From positions 44,801 through 108,800 of the forward strand of contig JAFPZX010000086.1 of the NCBI GenBank assembly GCA_017417055.1: a stretch of DNA of 64,000 bases. The letters are read 5' to 3'. Each line of letters starts with the position of its first letter. Positions within the stretch are counted from its first letter, which is position 1. Under the pieces are notes generated by a model. That model did not search any database and had not been told where the DNA came from. It saw nothing but the letters and a program-made list of their open reading frames with translations. The stretch comes from Anaerolineaceae bacterium (GTDB taxonomy: Bacteria > Chloroflexota > Anaerolineae > Anaerolineales > Anaerolineaceae). The position numbers and the translations under genes are program-made. This document shows, in pieces, positions 1-8,902 of the stretch.

Positions 1-2
1 CA

Positions 3-197
3 GAATCGATACGCGGTCTGGCCATGAATGCACGGGAACGGGGTGGTGTTTGGCGGATACTGCGCGAACGGGAAGAAGAATACGGCAGATCTCAGGGCAG
101 TTCAGACGTGGATATTCCTGAAGAATTGCCGAAGGATTTATTATTTTTACTGGGGAACCTGTCTCTCGCAGGATTAGAGTTGGGATCTGATGGATAA
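3..197 (+). CDS. C-terminal end of an unknown protein (partial)
   Basis: Frame 3 is open from the window edge to TAA at 195-197 and gives the last 64 residues of a protein whose start lies outside. The visible part has a charged stretch (RILREREEEYG, visible residues 18-28) and a leucine-rich tail. No other frame is open here. The stop lies 17 nt before the hydA start, so the two are probably cotranscribed. I do not recognise the family and no function can be assigned. Confidence 0.6.
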   Translation, partial: ESIRGLAMNARERGGVWRILREREEEYGRSQGSSDVDIPEELPKDLLFLLGNLSLAGLELGSDG

Positions 198-214
198 AAC
201 AAAGGAGGATGTCC

Positions 215-1633
215 ATGAAAAAAATCATTAAAGGCGGGACAATCGTAACGGATTCCGCAATGTTTGAAGCTGATATTTTGATTGACGGTGAGAAAATTGC
301 AGCCATTGGACAGAATTTTGACGGGATCGCGGATGCCGAGGTGATCGACGCTTCCGGGATGCTTGTCCTCCCCGGCGGGGTAGACGCCCATGTCCATCTG
401 GATTTGCCGATGCCGAACACAACTTCTTCTGACGACCATTACACGGGAACAAAAGCCGCTGCATTTGGCGGGACAACAACGGTTATTGACTTCGCAAACC
501 ACGACCTGCCCTCGCTGGTCGACAGTTTTCATGTCTGGGAAGAAAACGCTCAGGGGAAAGCAGCTGTTGATTATGGCGTTCACATGAATTACACCCATTT
601 TTCTACGGAATCTCTTGCAGAAATAGCGAAGCTGCCGGATCTGGGTGTCAATTCCATCAAAATGTTTACCGCGTATAACGGACGGATGCGGCTGCAGGAT
701 GGAGAAATCTTTCAGGCAATGCGGAAAGCGGGCGAAGAGGGAATCATTTCCATGTTCCATGTGGAAAACGGAGACTTGATCGATCTTCAGGTTGCGGAAG
801 CATTAGCTGCCGGTCATACGGAGCCGGTCTGGCATGCCCGTACCCGTTCAAAAGATGGGACAGCCGGTGAGCTGCTGAATATTTGCATGCTTTCAAAGAC
901 CGCCGGATATGCTCCGATTTATATCGTTCACATGAATACAGCCGAAGAGATGGATGTGCTCGCCTACGCCAAAAACCTTGGCATCAACGTCTGGGGAGAA
1001 ACCTGTCTGCAGTATATGATGTTTACAGAGGAAGATATGAAAGGCTGGGAGGGCGCTAAATTTGTTTGCTCTCCTCCGATGCGCGGCGCTGAAGACAATG
1101 AAGGTATCTGGCAGGCGCTTGAAGACGGCACGATGGATGTGGTAGCGACCGATCACTGCCCATTCATGTTTGACGGTACAAAAGAGATTTTGTATGAAGG
1201 AAAACCCTTCAAGAGACCCGGTAAGGAGCTTGGCCGGAATGATTTCACAAAAATTCCGAATGGACAGCCCGGTGTCGGTGACCGTCTGCCTGTTATGTGG
1301 ACAGAAGCCGTGGTAAATGGACATATTTCACCGCAGCGTTTTGTTGAACTGATGTGTACAAATCCCGCAAAAATTTACAATATTTATCCACAAAAAGGTG
1401 CGATTCTGCCCGGATCAGACGCTGATCTGGCCATTTGGGATCCGATGAAAAAGGTTACCTACGGTGTCAAAGTCGCACAGCACAGGACAGACTACAACCT
1501 GTACGAAGGCAAAGAACTGACCGGGTTCCCGGTAAAAGTCATGCTGCGCGGTGATGTGATTGTCGATAATGGCGAGTGGAAAGGGAAGCGCGGTGCAGGC
1601 AAATTCCTGCACTGTGAACCACTCAGTGAATAA
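215..1633 (+). CDS. hydA: Dihydropyrimidinase / D-hydantoinase
   Basis: Cyclic amidohydrolase of the dihydropyrimidinase family, which opens dihydrouracil, dihydrothymine or hydantoin rings in the cytoplasm. The binuclear metal site is complete: H59 and H61 (DAHVHLDLP), K149 as the carbamylated lysine (SIKMFTAYNG), H182 (FHVENGD), H239 (VHMNTAEE) and D313 (ATDHCPF). The length, 472 aa, is normal. The ATG at 215 is preferred over an in-frame ATG at 209, because the AAAGGAGG at 201-208 touches 209 but has a normal 6-nt spacer to 215. No other pyrimidine-catabolism gene is visible. The next genes encode membrane proteins, which is an odd context. The family is secure; the exact substrate is not. 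Confidence 0.9.
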   Translation: MKKIIKGGTIVTDSAMFEADILIDGEKIAAIGQNFDGIADAEVIDASGMLVLPGGVDAHVHLDLPMPNTTSSDDHYTGTKAAAFGGTTTVIDFANHDLPSLVDSFHVWEENAQGKAAVDYGVHMNYTHFSTESLAEIAKLPDLGVNSIKMFTAYNGRMRLQDGEIFQAMRKAGEEGIISMFHVENGDLIDLQVAEALAAGHTEPVWHARTRSKDGTAGELLNICMLSKTAGYAPIYIVHMNTAEEMDVLAYAKNLGINVWGETCLQYMMFTEEDMKGWEGAKFVCSPPMRGAEDNEGIWQALEDGTMDVVATDHCPFMFDGTKEILYEGKPFKRPGKELGRNDFTKIPNGQPGVGDRLPVMWTEAVVNGHISPQRFVELMCTNPAKIYNIYPQKGAILPGSDADLAIWDPMKKVTYGVKVAQHRTDYNLYEGKELTGFPVKVMLRGDVIVDNGEWKGKRGAGKFLHCEPLSE

Positions 1634-1638
1634 ATAAT

Positions 1639-3270
1639 ATGAGCACGATTTGGTCCGTCCCTGTCGGTATTCTGCTTACGGCTGCCTTATTTATTTTTTT
1701 GATCAACCGCAGCCGGCAAAATATCGGAGCTGCCTGGTTTGCCGCGATTTTTGCCGGAATCAGTGTTTGGGGATGGACCGTTTCTCTTTATTTCCGCCCT
1801 GATATACAAATAAAACCGCTTGCGGAATCGGTTCCCGGCTTGTTGGAAGATGCCGGTGTTTTTCTTACATCCGGAGACGGACGCTTCGTATTGGACGGCG
1901 TCTCATATACGTATATGCTGGCAATTTCCGCACTGCTGGCGATATTGTTGTTAACCGCACCTTCGTATATGGAACCGCAGACAGCCCCGCGGATCTGGTT
2001 TTTTTATCTGCTCATTGAAGCCATTGGTTACCTGGCTGTTTCGACAAACAACCTTACATTTGTTATTTACGGCTGGGTAATTTTCGACGCAATTGATCTT
2101 CTCACGCATTATCTGCAGGTCCGTCCCGGACAAATCAGACGCGGATTTGTCACGGCTGTCGGGATCCGCTTTGTCGGTACTTTGATGGCGGCTGCCAGTC
2201 TGGCTTTATCAAATTCAGAACTGGGAACAGCCTCCGGCGCTTTTATCAGTTTGAATGGCGGCGCTTATCTGCTGACCGCGTGTGCCTTGCGTATGGGGAT
2301 CATGCCTGTTTCTCAGCCATATGGACAGATGGACAGTTCGCGCGTCGGTTTGGGGACGATGCTGCGTCTGGTCTCCGTGCTGACAGTGATGCCAATCATG
2401 AGCCGGATTCCCTTGGGAGGACTGCGTCCCGATTTGCGGTTTTTCCTGGGAGTGGCGGCAGTACTCTCCGGACTTACAGGGGCTGTGGGATGGATCCTTT
2501 CCGAAAATTCTTTTATCGGGATTTCCTATGCGGCGTTAGGGATATGCGGTCTGGCTTTTGTCTGTGCGCTCAGCGGTCAGCAGGTTTCTCTTGTTGCATG
2601 GGGCGTTTCGATTGCACTGACTTGTGCTCCGCTTTCTCTTTTCCGGATCCATAACAGGTTTATGAATCTGTTAGGCTTTTTGGTGATCCTTTGTTTTTCA
2701 GGCTTGCCATTTACCCCGAATGCATTCGGATGGGTGGGGTTAGCTGCCACACCTTCCCTTTTTCAGAATATCGTCATTATCTTTATCCCGTTATTGCTCA
2801 TTGCAGGCGCCATTATTCATATTTTACAGACCGAAGGCCGAAAATTTTCTGATTTGGAGCCGTGGATGCGCTCTGTTTATCCGCTTGGCTTCGTGACTTC
2901 AGTCGGGACGCATGTTTTTATCGGAATGACGCAATTCCCGGAAGCATTCAGTTTAGGCGTTATACCGGCTTCCGTAAGCGCGGTGTTGGGCGGAATATTG
3001 CTGGCTGCGGCTGCACTCCGCATGCCGGAAAGAGTTAAAACGCAGAATGCGGCAGCCTGGGGCAGAGCAGCCATGTCCGTATTTTGGCAGGGAATGCAAA
3101 GGCTCATGAATATGGAATGGTTCCTGATTTTCGGAGGCTGGTGCAGCCGGATCATCAAACAGATTTCTTTGGCGGTCAGCTCGGTTTTGGGTGAAAACGG
3201 CGGCCTGGTTTGGGAATTCCTTCTATTGGCACTTCTGATTGCGGTGGCTTTCAGCGGAGAGGTCCTGTGA
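1639..3270 (+). CDS. Complex I/Mrp antiporter-like membrane subunit (NuoL/M/N-like), divergent
   Basis: A protein of 543 aa made almost entirely of hydrophobic segments, about 14 by eye. The middle part (ALRMGIMPVSQPYG and GLGTMLRL, about residues 215-245) and a later LPFTPNAFGWVG resemble the proton-antiporter domain of NuoL/M/N, MrpA/D and hydrogenase-4 subunits. These form transmembrane proton or sodium channels in larger complexes. The start is 6 nt after the hydA stop and has no clear Shine-Dalgarno sequence, so translation is probably coupled. The next gene overlaps it. The match is weak; the remote family is likely, but conserved channel lysines and glutamates cannot be confirmed by eye. 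Confidence 0.65.
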   Translation: MSTIWSVPVGILLTAALFIFLINRSRQNIGAAWFAAIFAGISVWGWTVSLYFRPDIQIKPLAESVPGLLEDAGVFLTSGDGRFVLDGVSYTYMLAISALLAILLLTAPSYMEPQTAPRIWFFYLLIEAIGYLAVSTNNLTFVIYGWVIFDAIDLLTHYLQVRPGQIRRGFVTAVGIRFVGTLMAAASLALSNSELGTASGAFISLNGGAYLLTACALRMGIMPVSQPYGQMDSSRVGLGTMLRLVSVLTVMPIMSRIPLGGLRPDLRFFLGVAAVLSGLTGAVGWILSENSFIGISYAALGICGLAFVCALSGQQVSLVAWGVSIALTCAPLSLFRIHNRFMNLLGFLVILCFSGLPFTPNAFGWVGLAATPSLFQNIVIIFIPLLLIAGAIIHILQTEGRKFSDLEPWMRSVYPLGFVTSVGTHVFIGMTQFPEAFSLGVIPASVSAVLGGILLAAAALRMPERVKTQNAAAWGRAAMSVFWQGMQRLMNMEWFLIFGGWCSRIIKQISLAVSSVLGENGGLVWEFLLLALLIAVAFSGEVL

Positions 3271-3881
3271 ACAGTCTGACTTTGATTTCATATGCAGGTT
3301 TTTTGATGAGTATCACCGGAATCGTGTTTCTAAATGCGATGATCCGGCCGCCGATACTGAAATTGACAGGCCTGGCATTGTTTTATCTGGGCGGAAGTAT
3401 TTTGCTGCTGAATGTCTGTTCCTTTCAAATGTGTGCAGCATTGTTAGTGTGCGGGATCGGTGTGACCGTTTTGTTTGGAACAGCGGACAGAGAGCATTTC
3501 ATCCATCCGGAGCCGATTGAGGATGCCCGGATCATGAATATTTTCCGATTAATTTTGACGGTAATGATCGGCATTTTGTCATATACCATTACAGATTTGT
3601 TTCAATATTGGATACCGGTCAGGCGTTCTTTCTTGTTTGTCTGTGTTATGGCAGGGCTGATGGGATTGATCAGTTTGTCTCTTGACGAAGATTTGATCTT
3701 CCGCTGTATGCATTTGCAGTCACTCTGCCTTGCTTTTACGATCTGTTATGTAATCATGGAAAATTCTGTTTTGGTTTTCTCATTTTTCGTGGCAATAAAC
3801 CTGTTGATGGCATTTGGCGGTACAGTTATGGTGATGGGAACCGTTCAGAAGGTTGAATCCAATACGGAGGAAGTCTCGTGA
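3267..3881 (+). CDS. Small multi-pass membrane protein between two antiporter-like subunits
   Basis: A protein of 204 aa with about seven hydrophobic segments and a short polar tail. The GTG at 3267 is chosen because GAGAGG lies just upstream and it overlaps the previous stop as GTGA. A longer reading from 3210 would overlap the upstream gene by 60 nt. Its place between two NuoL/M/N-like genes matches that of small subunits such as NuoK or HyfE in related complexes, but I see no diagnostic NuoK motif. It is most likely a structural subunit of the same membrane complex; the name stays open. Confidence 0.6.
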   Translation: MNSLTLISYAGFLMSITGIVFLNAMIRPPILKLTGLALFYLGGSILLLNVCSFQMCAALLVCGIGVTVLFGTADREHFIHPEPIEDARIMNIFRLILTVMIGILSYTITDLFQYWIPVRRSFLFVCVMAGLMGLISLSLDEDLIFRCMHLQSLCLAFTICYVIMENSVLVFSFFVAINLLMAFGGTVMVMGTVQKVESNTEEVS

Positions 3882-5299
3882 GCGCTGCTCTGTTGTGGAT
3901 TTATTTTCCGTTTGGGGTGGGATTGTTCCTTATGCTGTTCCCCGACAATAAAAAGTTCACCCGTATTTTCGGACTTGTTGTGACCGCTTTGCTTTCTTTG
4001 ATAGCTTTACGAATCCCGGTAAATTCAATGATCGTGATCAACCGTTCCTCGCTGATTTTTACTGCCACTTCAAGAATTATGGGACGAACGATCACGATTA
4101 CCCGCGCGGATCAGACAATTGTTGCCTTTTTTTACGCGTTCACGTTCCTGTGGATATTTGGCAGTATGTTTGCCTGGATCTACCGCTATTTCATCCCGAT
4201 CTCATTAATGTGTACCGCGCTGATGGTCGCTGTTATCAGCGTTCAGCCCTTTATCTACGGGATTTTTCTCGTAATGATCAGCTGTTTGCTTTTGGTGCCG
4301 ATGCTGCGGAATATTCAGCGCCAAAACGAAAATGTTATCCTTCGGTTTTTGCTTTACCAGCTTTTGGGAATGGTTTGTCTTGCCATCAGCGGCCAGCTGA
4401 CCGGAACGCTGGATATTAACCCTCAAGATTCATATCTGCTGAAGCGGACAGTGATCCTGATTTTCATTGGACTGTCCTTGTGGCTGGCGGTTTTTCCGTT
4501 TTTCAGCTGGATCGCGCTGCTCATGGAAAAGAGCTGTCCTTTTGTCAGCGGATTCGCGGTGAGCCTGCTGCAATTTTCTTCCCTGTTCATCCTGCTCCAG
4601 TTCCTGAATGATCACATCTGGCTGCGGACTTATCAGCCGTTTTTTTACGCGCTTCGTCTGGCCGGGATCATGATGCTCGTTACCGGCGCTGTACTGGCTG
4701 TTTTTCAAACGGATTTGCAGCGTATGATGGCTTTTATTATTACTTCGGAAAATGGGGCATCGATCCTTTTGATCGGATTGAACTCACACGAAAGCATTAA
4801 TACCTTCCTGACCGGATTATTTATTCATGCGCTGGTGTGGCTGATCTGGGCGACTTCGGTAAAATTTATCGGATCGGATTATGAGCTCTCTCTGGAAAGT
4901 CTCCGCGGGCTTGCTTATAAACATCCCGTCGTCTGTACTGCTTTGCTCCTGTCTCATTTTACTGTTTCCGGAATGCCGCTGCTGGCGGGATTTGAGCTGC
5001 GGATGTCTCTGTTTTCATCCTGTTTTGCTCGGTCGGGCGTGCTGGGCTGGATAGCCTGTACCGCGTCGGCTGTTTTGATTTTCAGCGGACTGCGGCTGAT
5101 GTTTATTTTTCTTTCCCCGGCACAGACAGGCGCAGCAGCTCCGGATTTTGCGGATGAACGGACCAGATATGACATCTATATGCGCAGAGCGCTTTTGACC
5201 GTTTTGATGATCCTGCTCGTTTTGATCAGCATCTTCCCTTCCATGATGGAGGTATTTATCAGCGGGATCCGCTCGCAGTACGCATTGATTTTTGGCTAA
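3878..5299 (+). CDS. Second complex I/Mrp antiporter-like membrane subunit, divergent
   Basis: A membrane protein of 473 aa. The stretch FPFFSWIALLMEKSCP (about residues 205-220) aligns with the PFHxWLPDAHxxAP signature of NuoL/M/N and Mrp subunits, but the His and most acidic residues are lost. TDLQRMMAFIITSENG (about residue 277) matches the usual DLKRLLAYSSISQ segment. It starts at a GTG that overlaps the previous stop (GTGA) and has CGGAGG 7 nt upstream, so it is coupled to that gene. With the gene at 1639 it looks like a pair of antiporter folds without a visible redox module. A palindromic repeat follows the stop directly. Confidence 0.65.
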   Translation: MSAALLWIYFPFGVGLFLMLFPDNKKFTRIFGLVVTALLSLIALRIPVNSMIVINRSSLIFTATSRIMGRTITITRADQTIVAFFYAFTFLWIFGSMFAWIYRYFIPISLMCTALMVAVISVQPFIYGIFLVMISCLLLVPMLRNIQRQNENVILRFLLYQLLGMVCLAISGQLTGTLDINPQDSYLLKRTVILIFIGLSLWLAVFPFFSWIALLMEKSCPFVSGFAVSLLQFSSLFILLQFLNDHIWLRTYQPFFYALRLAGIMMLVTGAVLAVFQTDLQRMMAFIITSENGASILLIGLNSHESINTFLTGLFIHALVWLIWATSVKFIGSDYELSLESLRGLAYKHPVVCTALLLSHFTVSGMPLLAGFELRMSLFSSCFARSGVLGWIACTASAVLIFSGLRLMFIFLSPAQTGAAAPDFADERTRYDIYMRRALLTVLMILLVLISIFPSMMEVFISGIRSQYALIFG

Positions 5300-5306
5300 A
5301 CCTAAT

Positions 5307-5375
5307 AATTGCGTTTCGGGAACGGTTTTGCGCGAAGCGCGGAACTGTCCTCACGCCTAATCAGCGTATTCATAA
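5307..5375. repeat. Family E palindromic repeat, copy 1
   Basis: The core TTTTGCGCGAAGCGC is flanked by AACGG on the left and GGAACTGTCC on the right. A reverse-oriented copy with the same core and the same TAATCAGCG end lies at about 53380-53460. It starts 8 nt after the stop of the membrane gene. Confidence 0.7.
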
Positions 5376-5390
5376 AGAAATCATATGTCT

Positions 5391-5448
5391 GGTAACAATG
5401 TTTTGAGTCAACGAAAACAGGCCGCTTTGACTCATTCCAAAACTTAAC
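5391..5448. repeat. Family B repeat (GAGTCAA/TTGACTC), copy 1
   Basis: Contains GAGTCAACGAAAACAGG and, inverted, TTGACTCATT. Related copies lie near 8786, 29076, 57959 and 59836. It abuts the ribosome binding site of the patatin gene. Confidence 0.7.
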
Positions 5449-5459
5449 GAGGAAATAAT

Positions 5460-6671
5460 ATGCATCGTAACATTGTTTTGAATAAATTCTTGAAAAATGA
5501 ACAGACAAATAAACCTGCCGCGAAATGGGGACTTGTGCTGTCCGGCGGCGGAACAAAGGGCGCTTATGAAATCGGAGCCTGGAAAGCCATCCGCGAGCTG
5601 CGTATTCCGATCCGGGGCATTACCGGGACCTCCATCGGCGCATTAAACGCAGCAATGTTTTTGTGCTGTGATTTAAAAAAGATCGAAAATATTTATCGGA
5701 ACATCAGGCTTTCGGACGTCCTTCCGGTTGAGGGAAAAATTGATCCGAATAAAAACATTTTTGACCCGGTGAATCTTTTATCCCTGGCGCGTGAATATTT
5801 ATTGCAAAAAGGACTGGATAACCGTCCTCTGCGCAATATGCTGAACACCCATCTGGATATTGACAAAATATATGCTTCCGACCTGGATCTGGGAATCGTG
5901 ACCTATAACATCAGATCACGGGAGGCTTTTGCGCTCTTTAAAGAAGATATTGAACGGGACAAGCTGACAGATTATCTTTTAGCTTCAGCCAATTTTCCCA
6001 TTTATAAAGCGCAGATTGTAAACAACAGGCAGTTTATGGATGGCGGTCTTTATGACAATATGCCCTTCAATCCGTTGATCGAACGGCGGTACACACATCT
6101 GATCGTCATAGATATCAATGGCATCGGGATGACCAGAAAGCTGGAAAATTCCGATAAAGTTTACCTGAAAATGGTGAGCTGTTCCGAAGATTTAGGCGGA
6201 ACGTTTGAGTTTAATAAAGACCGTATCGAACGGAATATGAAGCTTGGTTATCTTGACACGATGAAAGCCTTCCATAGACTGTTCGGCAGTTATTACTTTT
6301 TCCGCCGCGCGGCATTCAATGATTTGCTGGTGAAATTTGACCTTGACACCATTTGGGGCCTGGAAACAGCAGCGAAAATTTATAATATCGACCGGTACAG
6401 GATCTACAAAGCCGATGAGTTCCTTGCTGAAATTGAAAAACGCCATGCGGAAGCTGAACAGAAATATTTTCTAAGCTCTGCTGCCGCACTGCGCGGTGTG
6501 GACCGCAGCGATCTGCGCCGTTCATTTGCCGCGGATGTGAGTGTTCCCTCTCTGGTCCAGTCATTTACGGATCAGCCGTCCCTCCGCGGAGGTCCGCTTG
6601 CCAAAGCATTCCCCGATTTGGCGAATGCAGCCATGGCGATTATCGCGCTCAGAAACTATCGAAAATTATAG
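5460..6671 (+). CDS. Patatin-like phospholipase
   Basis: A serine lipid acyl hydrolase of the patatin/RssA type. The oxyanion-hole loop LSGGGTKGAYEIG (residues 28-40), the nucleophile elbow GTSIG with S58, and the dyad aspartate in FMDGGLYDN (D194) are all present. No signal peptide is visible, so it is probably cytoplasmic. The protein is 403 aa; the C-terminal 120 residues beyond the patatin domain match nothing I know. GAGG lies 6-10 nt upstream of the ATG. It seems to be a single-gene unit between two repeat-filled gaps. The substrate is unknown; such enzymes usually act on phospholipids. Confidence 0.87.
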   Translation: MHRNIVLNKFLKNEQTNKPAAKWGLVLSGGGTKGAYEIGAWKAIRELRIPIRGITGTSIGALNAAMFLCCDLKKIENIYRNIRLSDVLPVEGKIDPNKNIFDPVNLLSLAREYLLQKGLDNRPLRNMLNTHLDIDKIYASDLDLGIVTYNIRSREAFALFKEDIERDKLTDYLLASANFPIYKAQIVNNRQFMDGGLYDNMPFNPLIERRYTHLIVIDINGIGMTRKLENSDKVYLKMVSCSEDLGGTFEFNKDRIERNMKLGYLDTMKAFHRLFGSYYFFRRAAFNDLLVKFDLDTIWGLETAAKIYNIDRYRIYKADEFLAEIEKRHAEAEQKYFLSSAAALRGVDRSDLRRSFAADVSVPSLVQSFTDQPSLRGGPLAKAFPDLANAAMAIIALRNYRKL

Positions 6672-6951
6672 CATTATATTACGAATAAAGCTGCCGGGAA
6701 CTGGACCCAAAGGGGCCTGTATCCGTGGAGGACCGTCAACACCGCAAGCTGTACTCGCTGTTCCGGTTCCGGTGTCCAAGCCATGTGCGTCTTTCAAGCA
6801 TTGTACAGTTATTTTTTTTCATTGTTTATTTGGCTGCGTTATAATAAAATAATAACTGTTCGGGACTTGATCTGCGCATCTTCGGTCTCCGCTCTGTGAG
6901 CCTCTTATATAATCTTTTCTATAATATTACGATAGAGAACCGGAAAAAAAG
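6672..6951. other. Gene-free gap with a possible structured RNA and AT-rich promoter region
   Basis: About 6700-6800 is GC-rich with several short complementary segments (for example ACACCG with CGGTGT), then a run of eight T near 6811. The rest is AT-rich, with TATAAT words at 6908 and 6920 that could be the -10 of the downstream gene. I see no tRNA, SRP or 6S signature. Confidence 0.35.
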
Positions 6952-8781
6952 ATGAAAAAATTTGCCTCAGACATTCTGATGATATTTCCGATAATAGGCG
7001 GAATTTGTGCGGTGGCTGTGATCCTGGCTGCTCCATCGGAACAAAAGAATGCGCTGCTGTTTGGATTGTCCGGTTTTCGTCTGTGCATGGTAATGTTTAC
7101 CATTGGATTCACTGTATTTGCCTTCCTGGTCTATCGGAAGGGGCGGAAAATGAAGACTTTCCTTTATTATTTCTGCGCTCTCAGCGGTGTGACCGCGGCG
7201 GAAATCTTGTTGTTCTCCCGTTTTCCCACGGATGACTCACGCAACCTGATTCCCATCATTGCGGATCGTGCCGGGCCGCTGCTGTGGTGTGTATTATTGA
7301 GCTCCCTTTTTTGGTATCTTTCTCTTCGTCTGTCCGGTACGAATTCTCCCCGGTATTTTGGTTTCACCATGGCGTTTGCCGCGATTCTTATTTATTGGCT
7401 GATTTCCGAACACATGGCAAAGATTTGTTGGAATGTCCGATTGGATGGCAACACAACAATTTGCGTGCTGGTCATGATCTCGCTTGTCCTGTGGCAGCTG
7501 GCCTTAGACAGCTCTATACACAGAGGATGGAAAACCGCGGCCGGTTGTTTGTTTTTCGTGCTGTTGGGTTTTGGCGTTACACGGATCACCGGCATGTGGA
7601 TGGGACGTGTCGAAACCCCGCCGAAAGCCTATTGGAATGAACTGGCTGAATCTTTCCTGAACGGCAGGCTGGACCTGATGCATCCCACCGTGTTCCATGA
7701 TCTGACGCAATACAAAGGGAAATGGTATGTTCCCAACCCGCCGCTCCCCGGAATTCTGCTGATACCATGGGTGGCAATCCTCGAATCCGCGGAGGCGGTC
7801 AATACCTGTGTGTACAGCGCGGTTATCGCGGGACTCAATGCCGGATTGTTTTACCTGATGATCCTGCTTGCCTTTACACGGGAAGGCTCCCCATTTTACA
7901 GCCCTGTTTCCGATGAGGCATCTTTTCCCCCGAACAGTCTGAATATCGCAGCCTGGGTAACGATTCTTTTCGTCTTTGGTACAGACCATTTATGGCTTGG
8001 AACCACGGGACAGATGTGGTTCATCAGCCAGCTGCTGGTGGTAACCTTTACGCTTTTTGCAGTAATCTGTGTGTTATGCGGCTTCTCACCGGTTTGTGCG
8101 GGTATTTCATTGGCTTTTGGAATGTTGTGCCGCCCGAATATTTTCCCAATATGGCTGTGTCTGCTGGGACTCTGGCTTTATCAGGAACGCCCATTCCCGA
8201 GTGTCAACCGGAGAAAAACCATCCGCTGGTGCCTGCTGAGCGGAATTCCTGTGGTTATTTCCGTCCTTCTCCAGCTGCTTTATAATAAACTCAGGTTTGA
8301 TTCCTGGCTGGATTTTGGCTATGTTACGATCAATGGTGCGGACTGGATCCTTGAAGCGGTTCAGAAATACGGCATGTTCCATCCGCATTTTATCAGGATC
8401 AATGCGGATGTTATGCTGTTCGGACTGCCGGAGCTTGACTTTTCAGGCACAAGGTTTTTCTTTCAGCCGCATGTCGCCGGATACTCGATATTTCTCATGA
8501 CGCCGCCGATCATATTTATCTTCCGTGCCTTTCGGAAAAACTGGTTTTCGATTGGCGCATGGGCATCGGTACTGCTGAGTATAGCCCTGCTGCTGCTTTA
8601 CCACAACACCGGAGCCGAACAAATCGGGTATCGCTATCTGTTGGATTTCTCTGCCCCGCTGTCTTTATTGATCGTGGATGGTGTACGCGGGAAAACGGAG
8701 CTTTTGTTCAAAATTCTGACGATTTTCGCAATCGTTTTGTCGTTTACAGCAATTTACTGGTGGTATTTGGGCAGAGTCTAA
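6952..8781 (+). CDS. Large multi-pass membrane protein, GT-C-type glycosyltransferase-like
   Basis: A protein of 609 aa with about 12-13 hydrophobic segments. A polar loop near residues 222-255 (FLNGRLDLMHP, then KGKWYVPNPPLPG) resembles the loop in GT-C mannosyl/arabinosyl-transferase-like proteins of Chloroflexota and Actinobacteria, which transfer sugars from polyprenyl-phosphate donors outside the membrane. No classical DxD was identified with confidence. The start has only a weak ribosome binding site (GAGA). A family B repeat follows the stop. A GT-C fold is an inference from topology and the one loop; a transporter cannot be excluded. Confidence 0.55.
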   Translation: MKKFASDILMIFPIIGGICAVAVILAAPSEQKNALLFGLSGFRLCMVMFTIGFTVFAFLVYRKGRKMKTFLYYFCALSGVTAAEILLFSRFPTDDSRNLIPIIADRAGPLLWCVLLSSLFWYLSLRLSGTNSPRYFGFTMAFAAILIYWLISEHMAKICWNVRLDGNTTICVLVMISLVLWQLALDSSIHRGWKTAAGCLFFVLLGFGVTRITGMWMGRVETPPKAYWNELAESFLNGRLDLMHPTVFHDLTQYKGKWYVPNPPLPGILLIPWVAILESAEAVNTCVYSAVIAGLNAGLFYLMILLAFTREGSPFYSPVSDEASFPPNSLNIAAWVTILFVFGTDHLWLGTTGQMWFISQLLVVTFTLFAVICVLCGFSPVCAGISLAFGMLCRPNIFPIWLCLLGLWLYQERPFPSVNRRKTIRWCLLSGIPVVISVLLQLLYNKLRFDSWLDFGYVTINGADWILEAVQKYGMFHPHFIRINADVMLFGLPELDFSGTRFFFQPHVAGYSIFLMTPPIIFIFRAFRKNWFSIGAWASVLLSIALLLLYHNTGAEQIGYRYLLDFSAPLSLLIVDGVRGKTELLFKILTIFAIVLSFTAIYWWYLGRV

Positions 8782-8785
8782 CGAA

Positions 8786-8850
8786 GCACTGGCTAATTCA
8801 TCTGAGTCAACGAAAACAGGCTGCATTGACTCATTTCTTAAACTGTATAG
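8786..8850. repeat. Family B repeat, copy 2
   Basis: Contains GAGTCAACGAAAACAGG and TTGACTCATT, nearly identical to copy 1. It lies between two large membrane-protein genes. Confidence 0.75.
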
Positions 8851-8902
8851 CATAAGGCATTTTCTGCCTAATGAAAGAATGATATGGAAAGGGCACGAAA
8901 AC

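Noticed and set aside
6697-6830. SRP RNA or 6S RNA
   Set aside because: The conserved SRP apical sequence (GGTCAGG...GGAAGCAGC) is absent and no 6S-like central bubble could be drawn.
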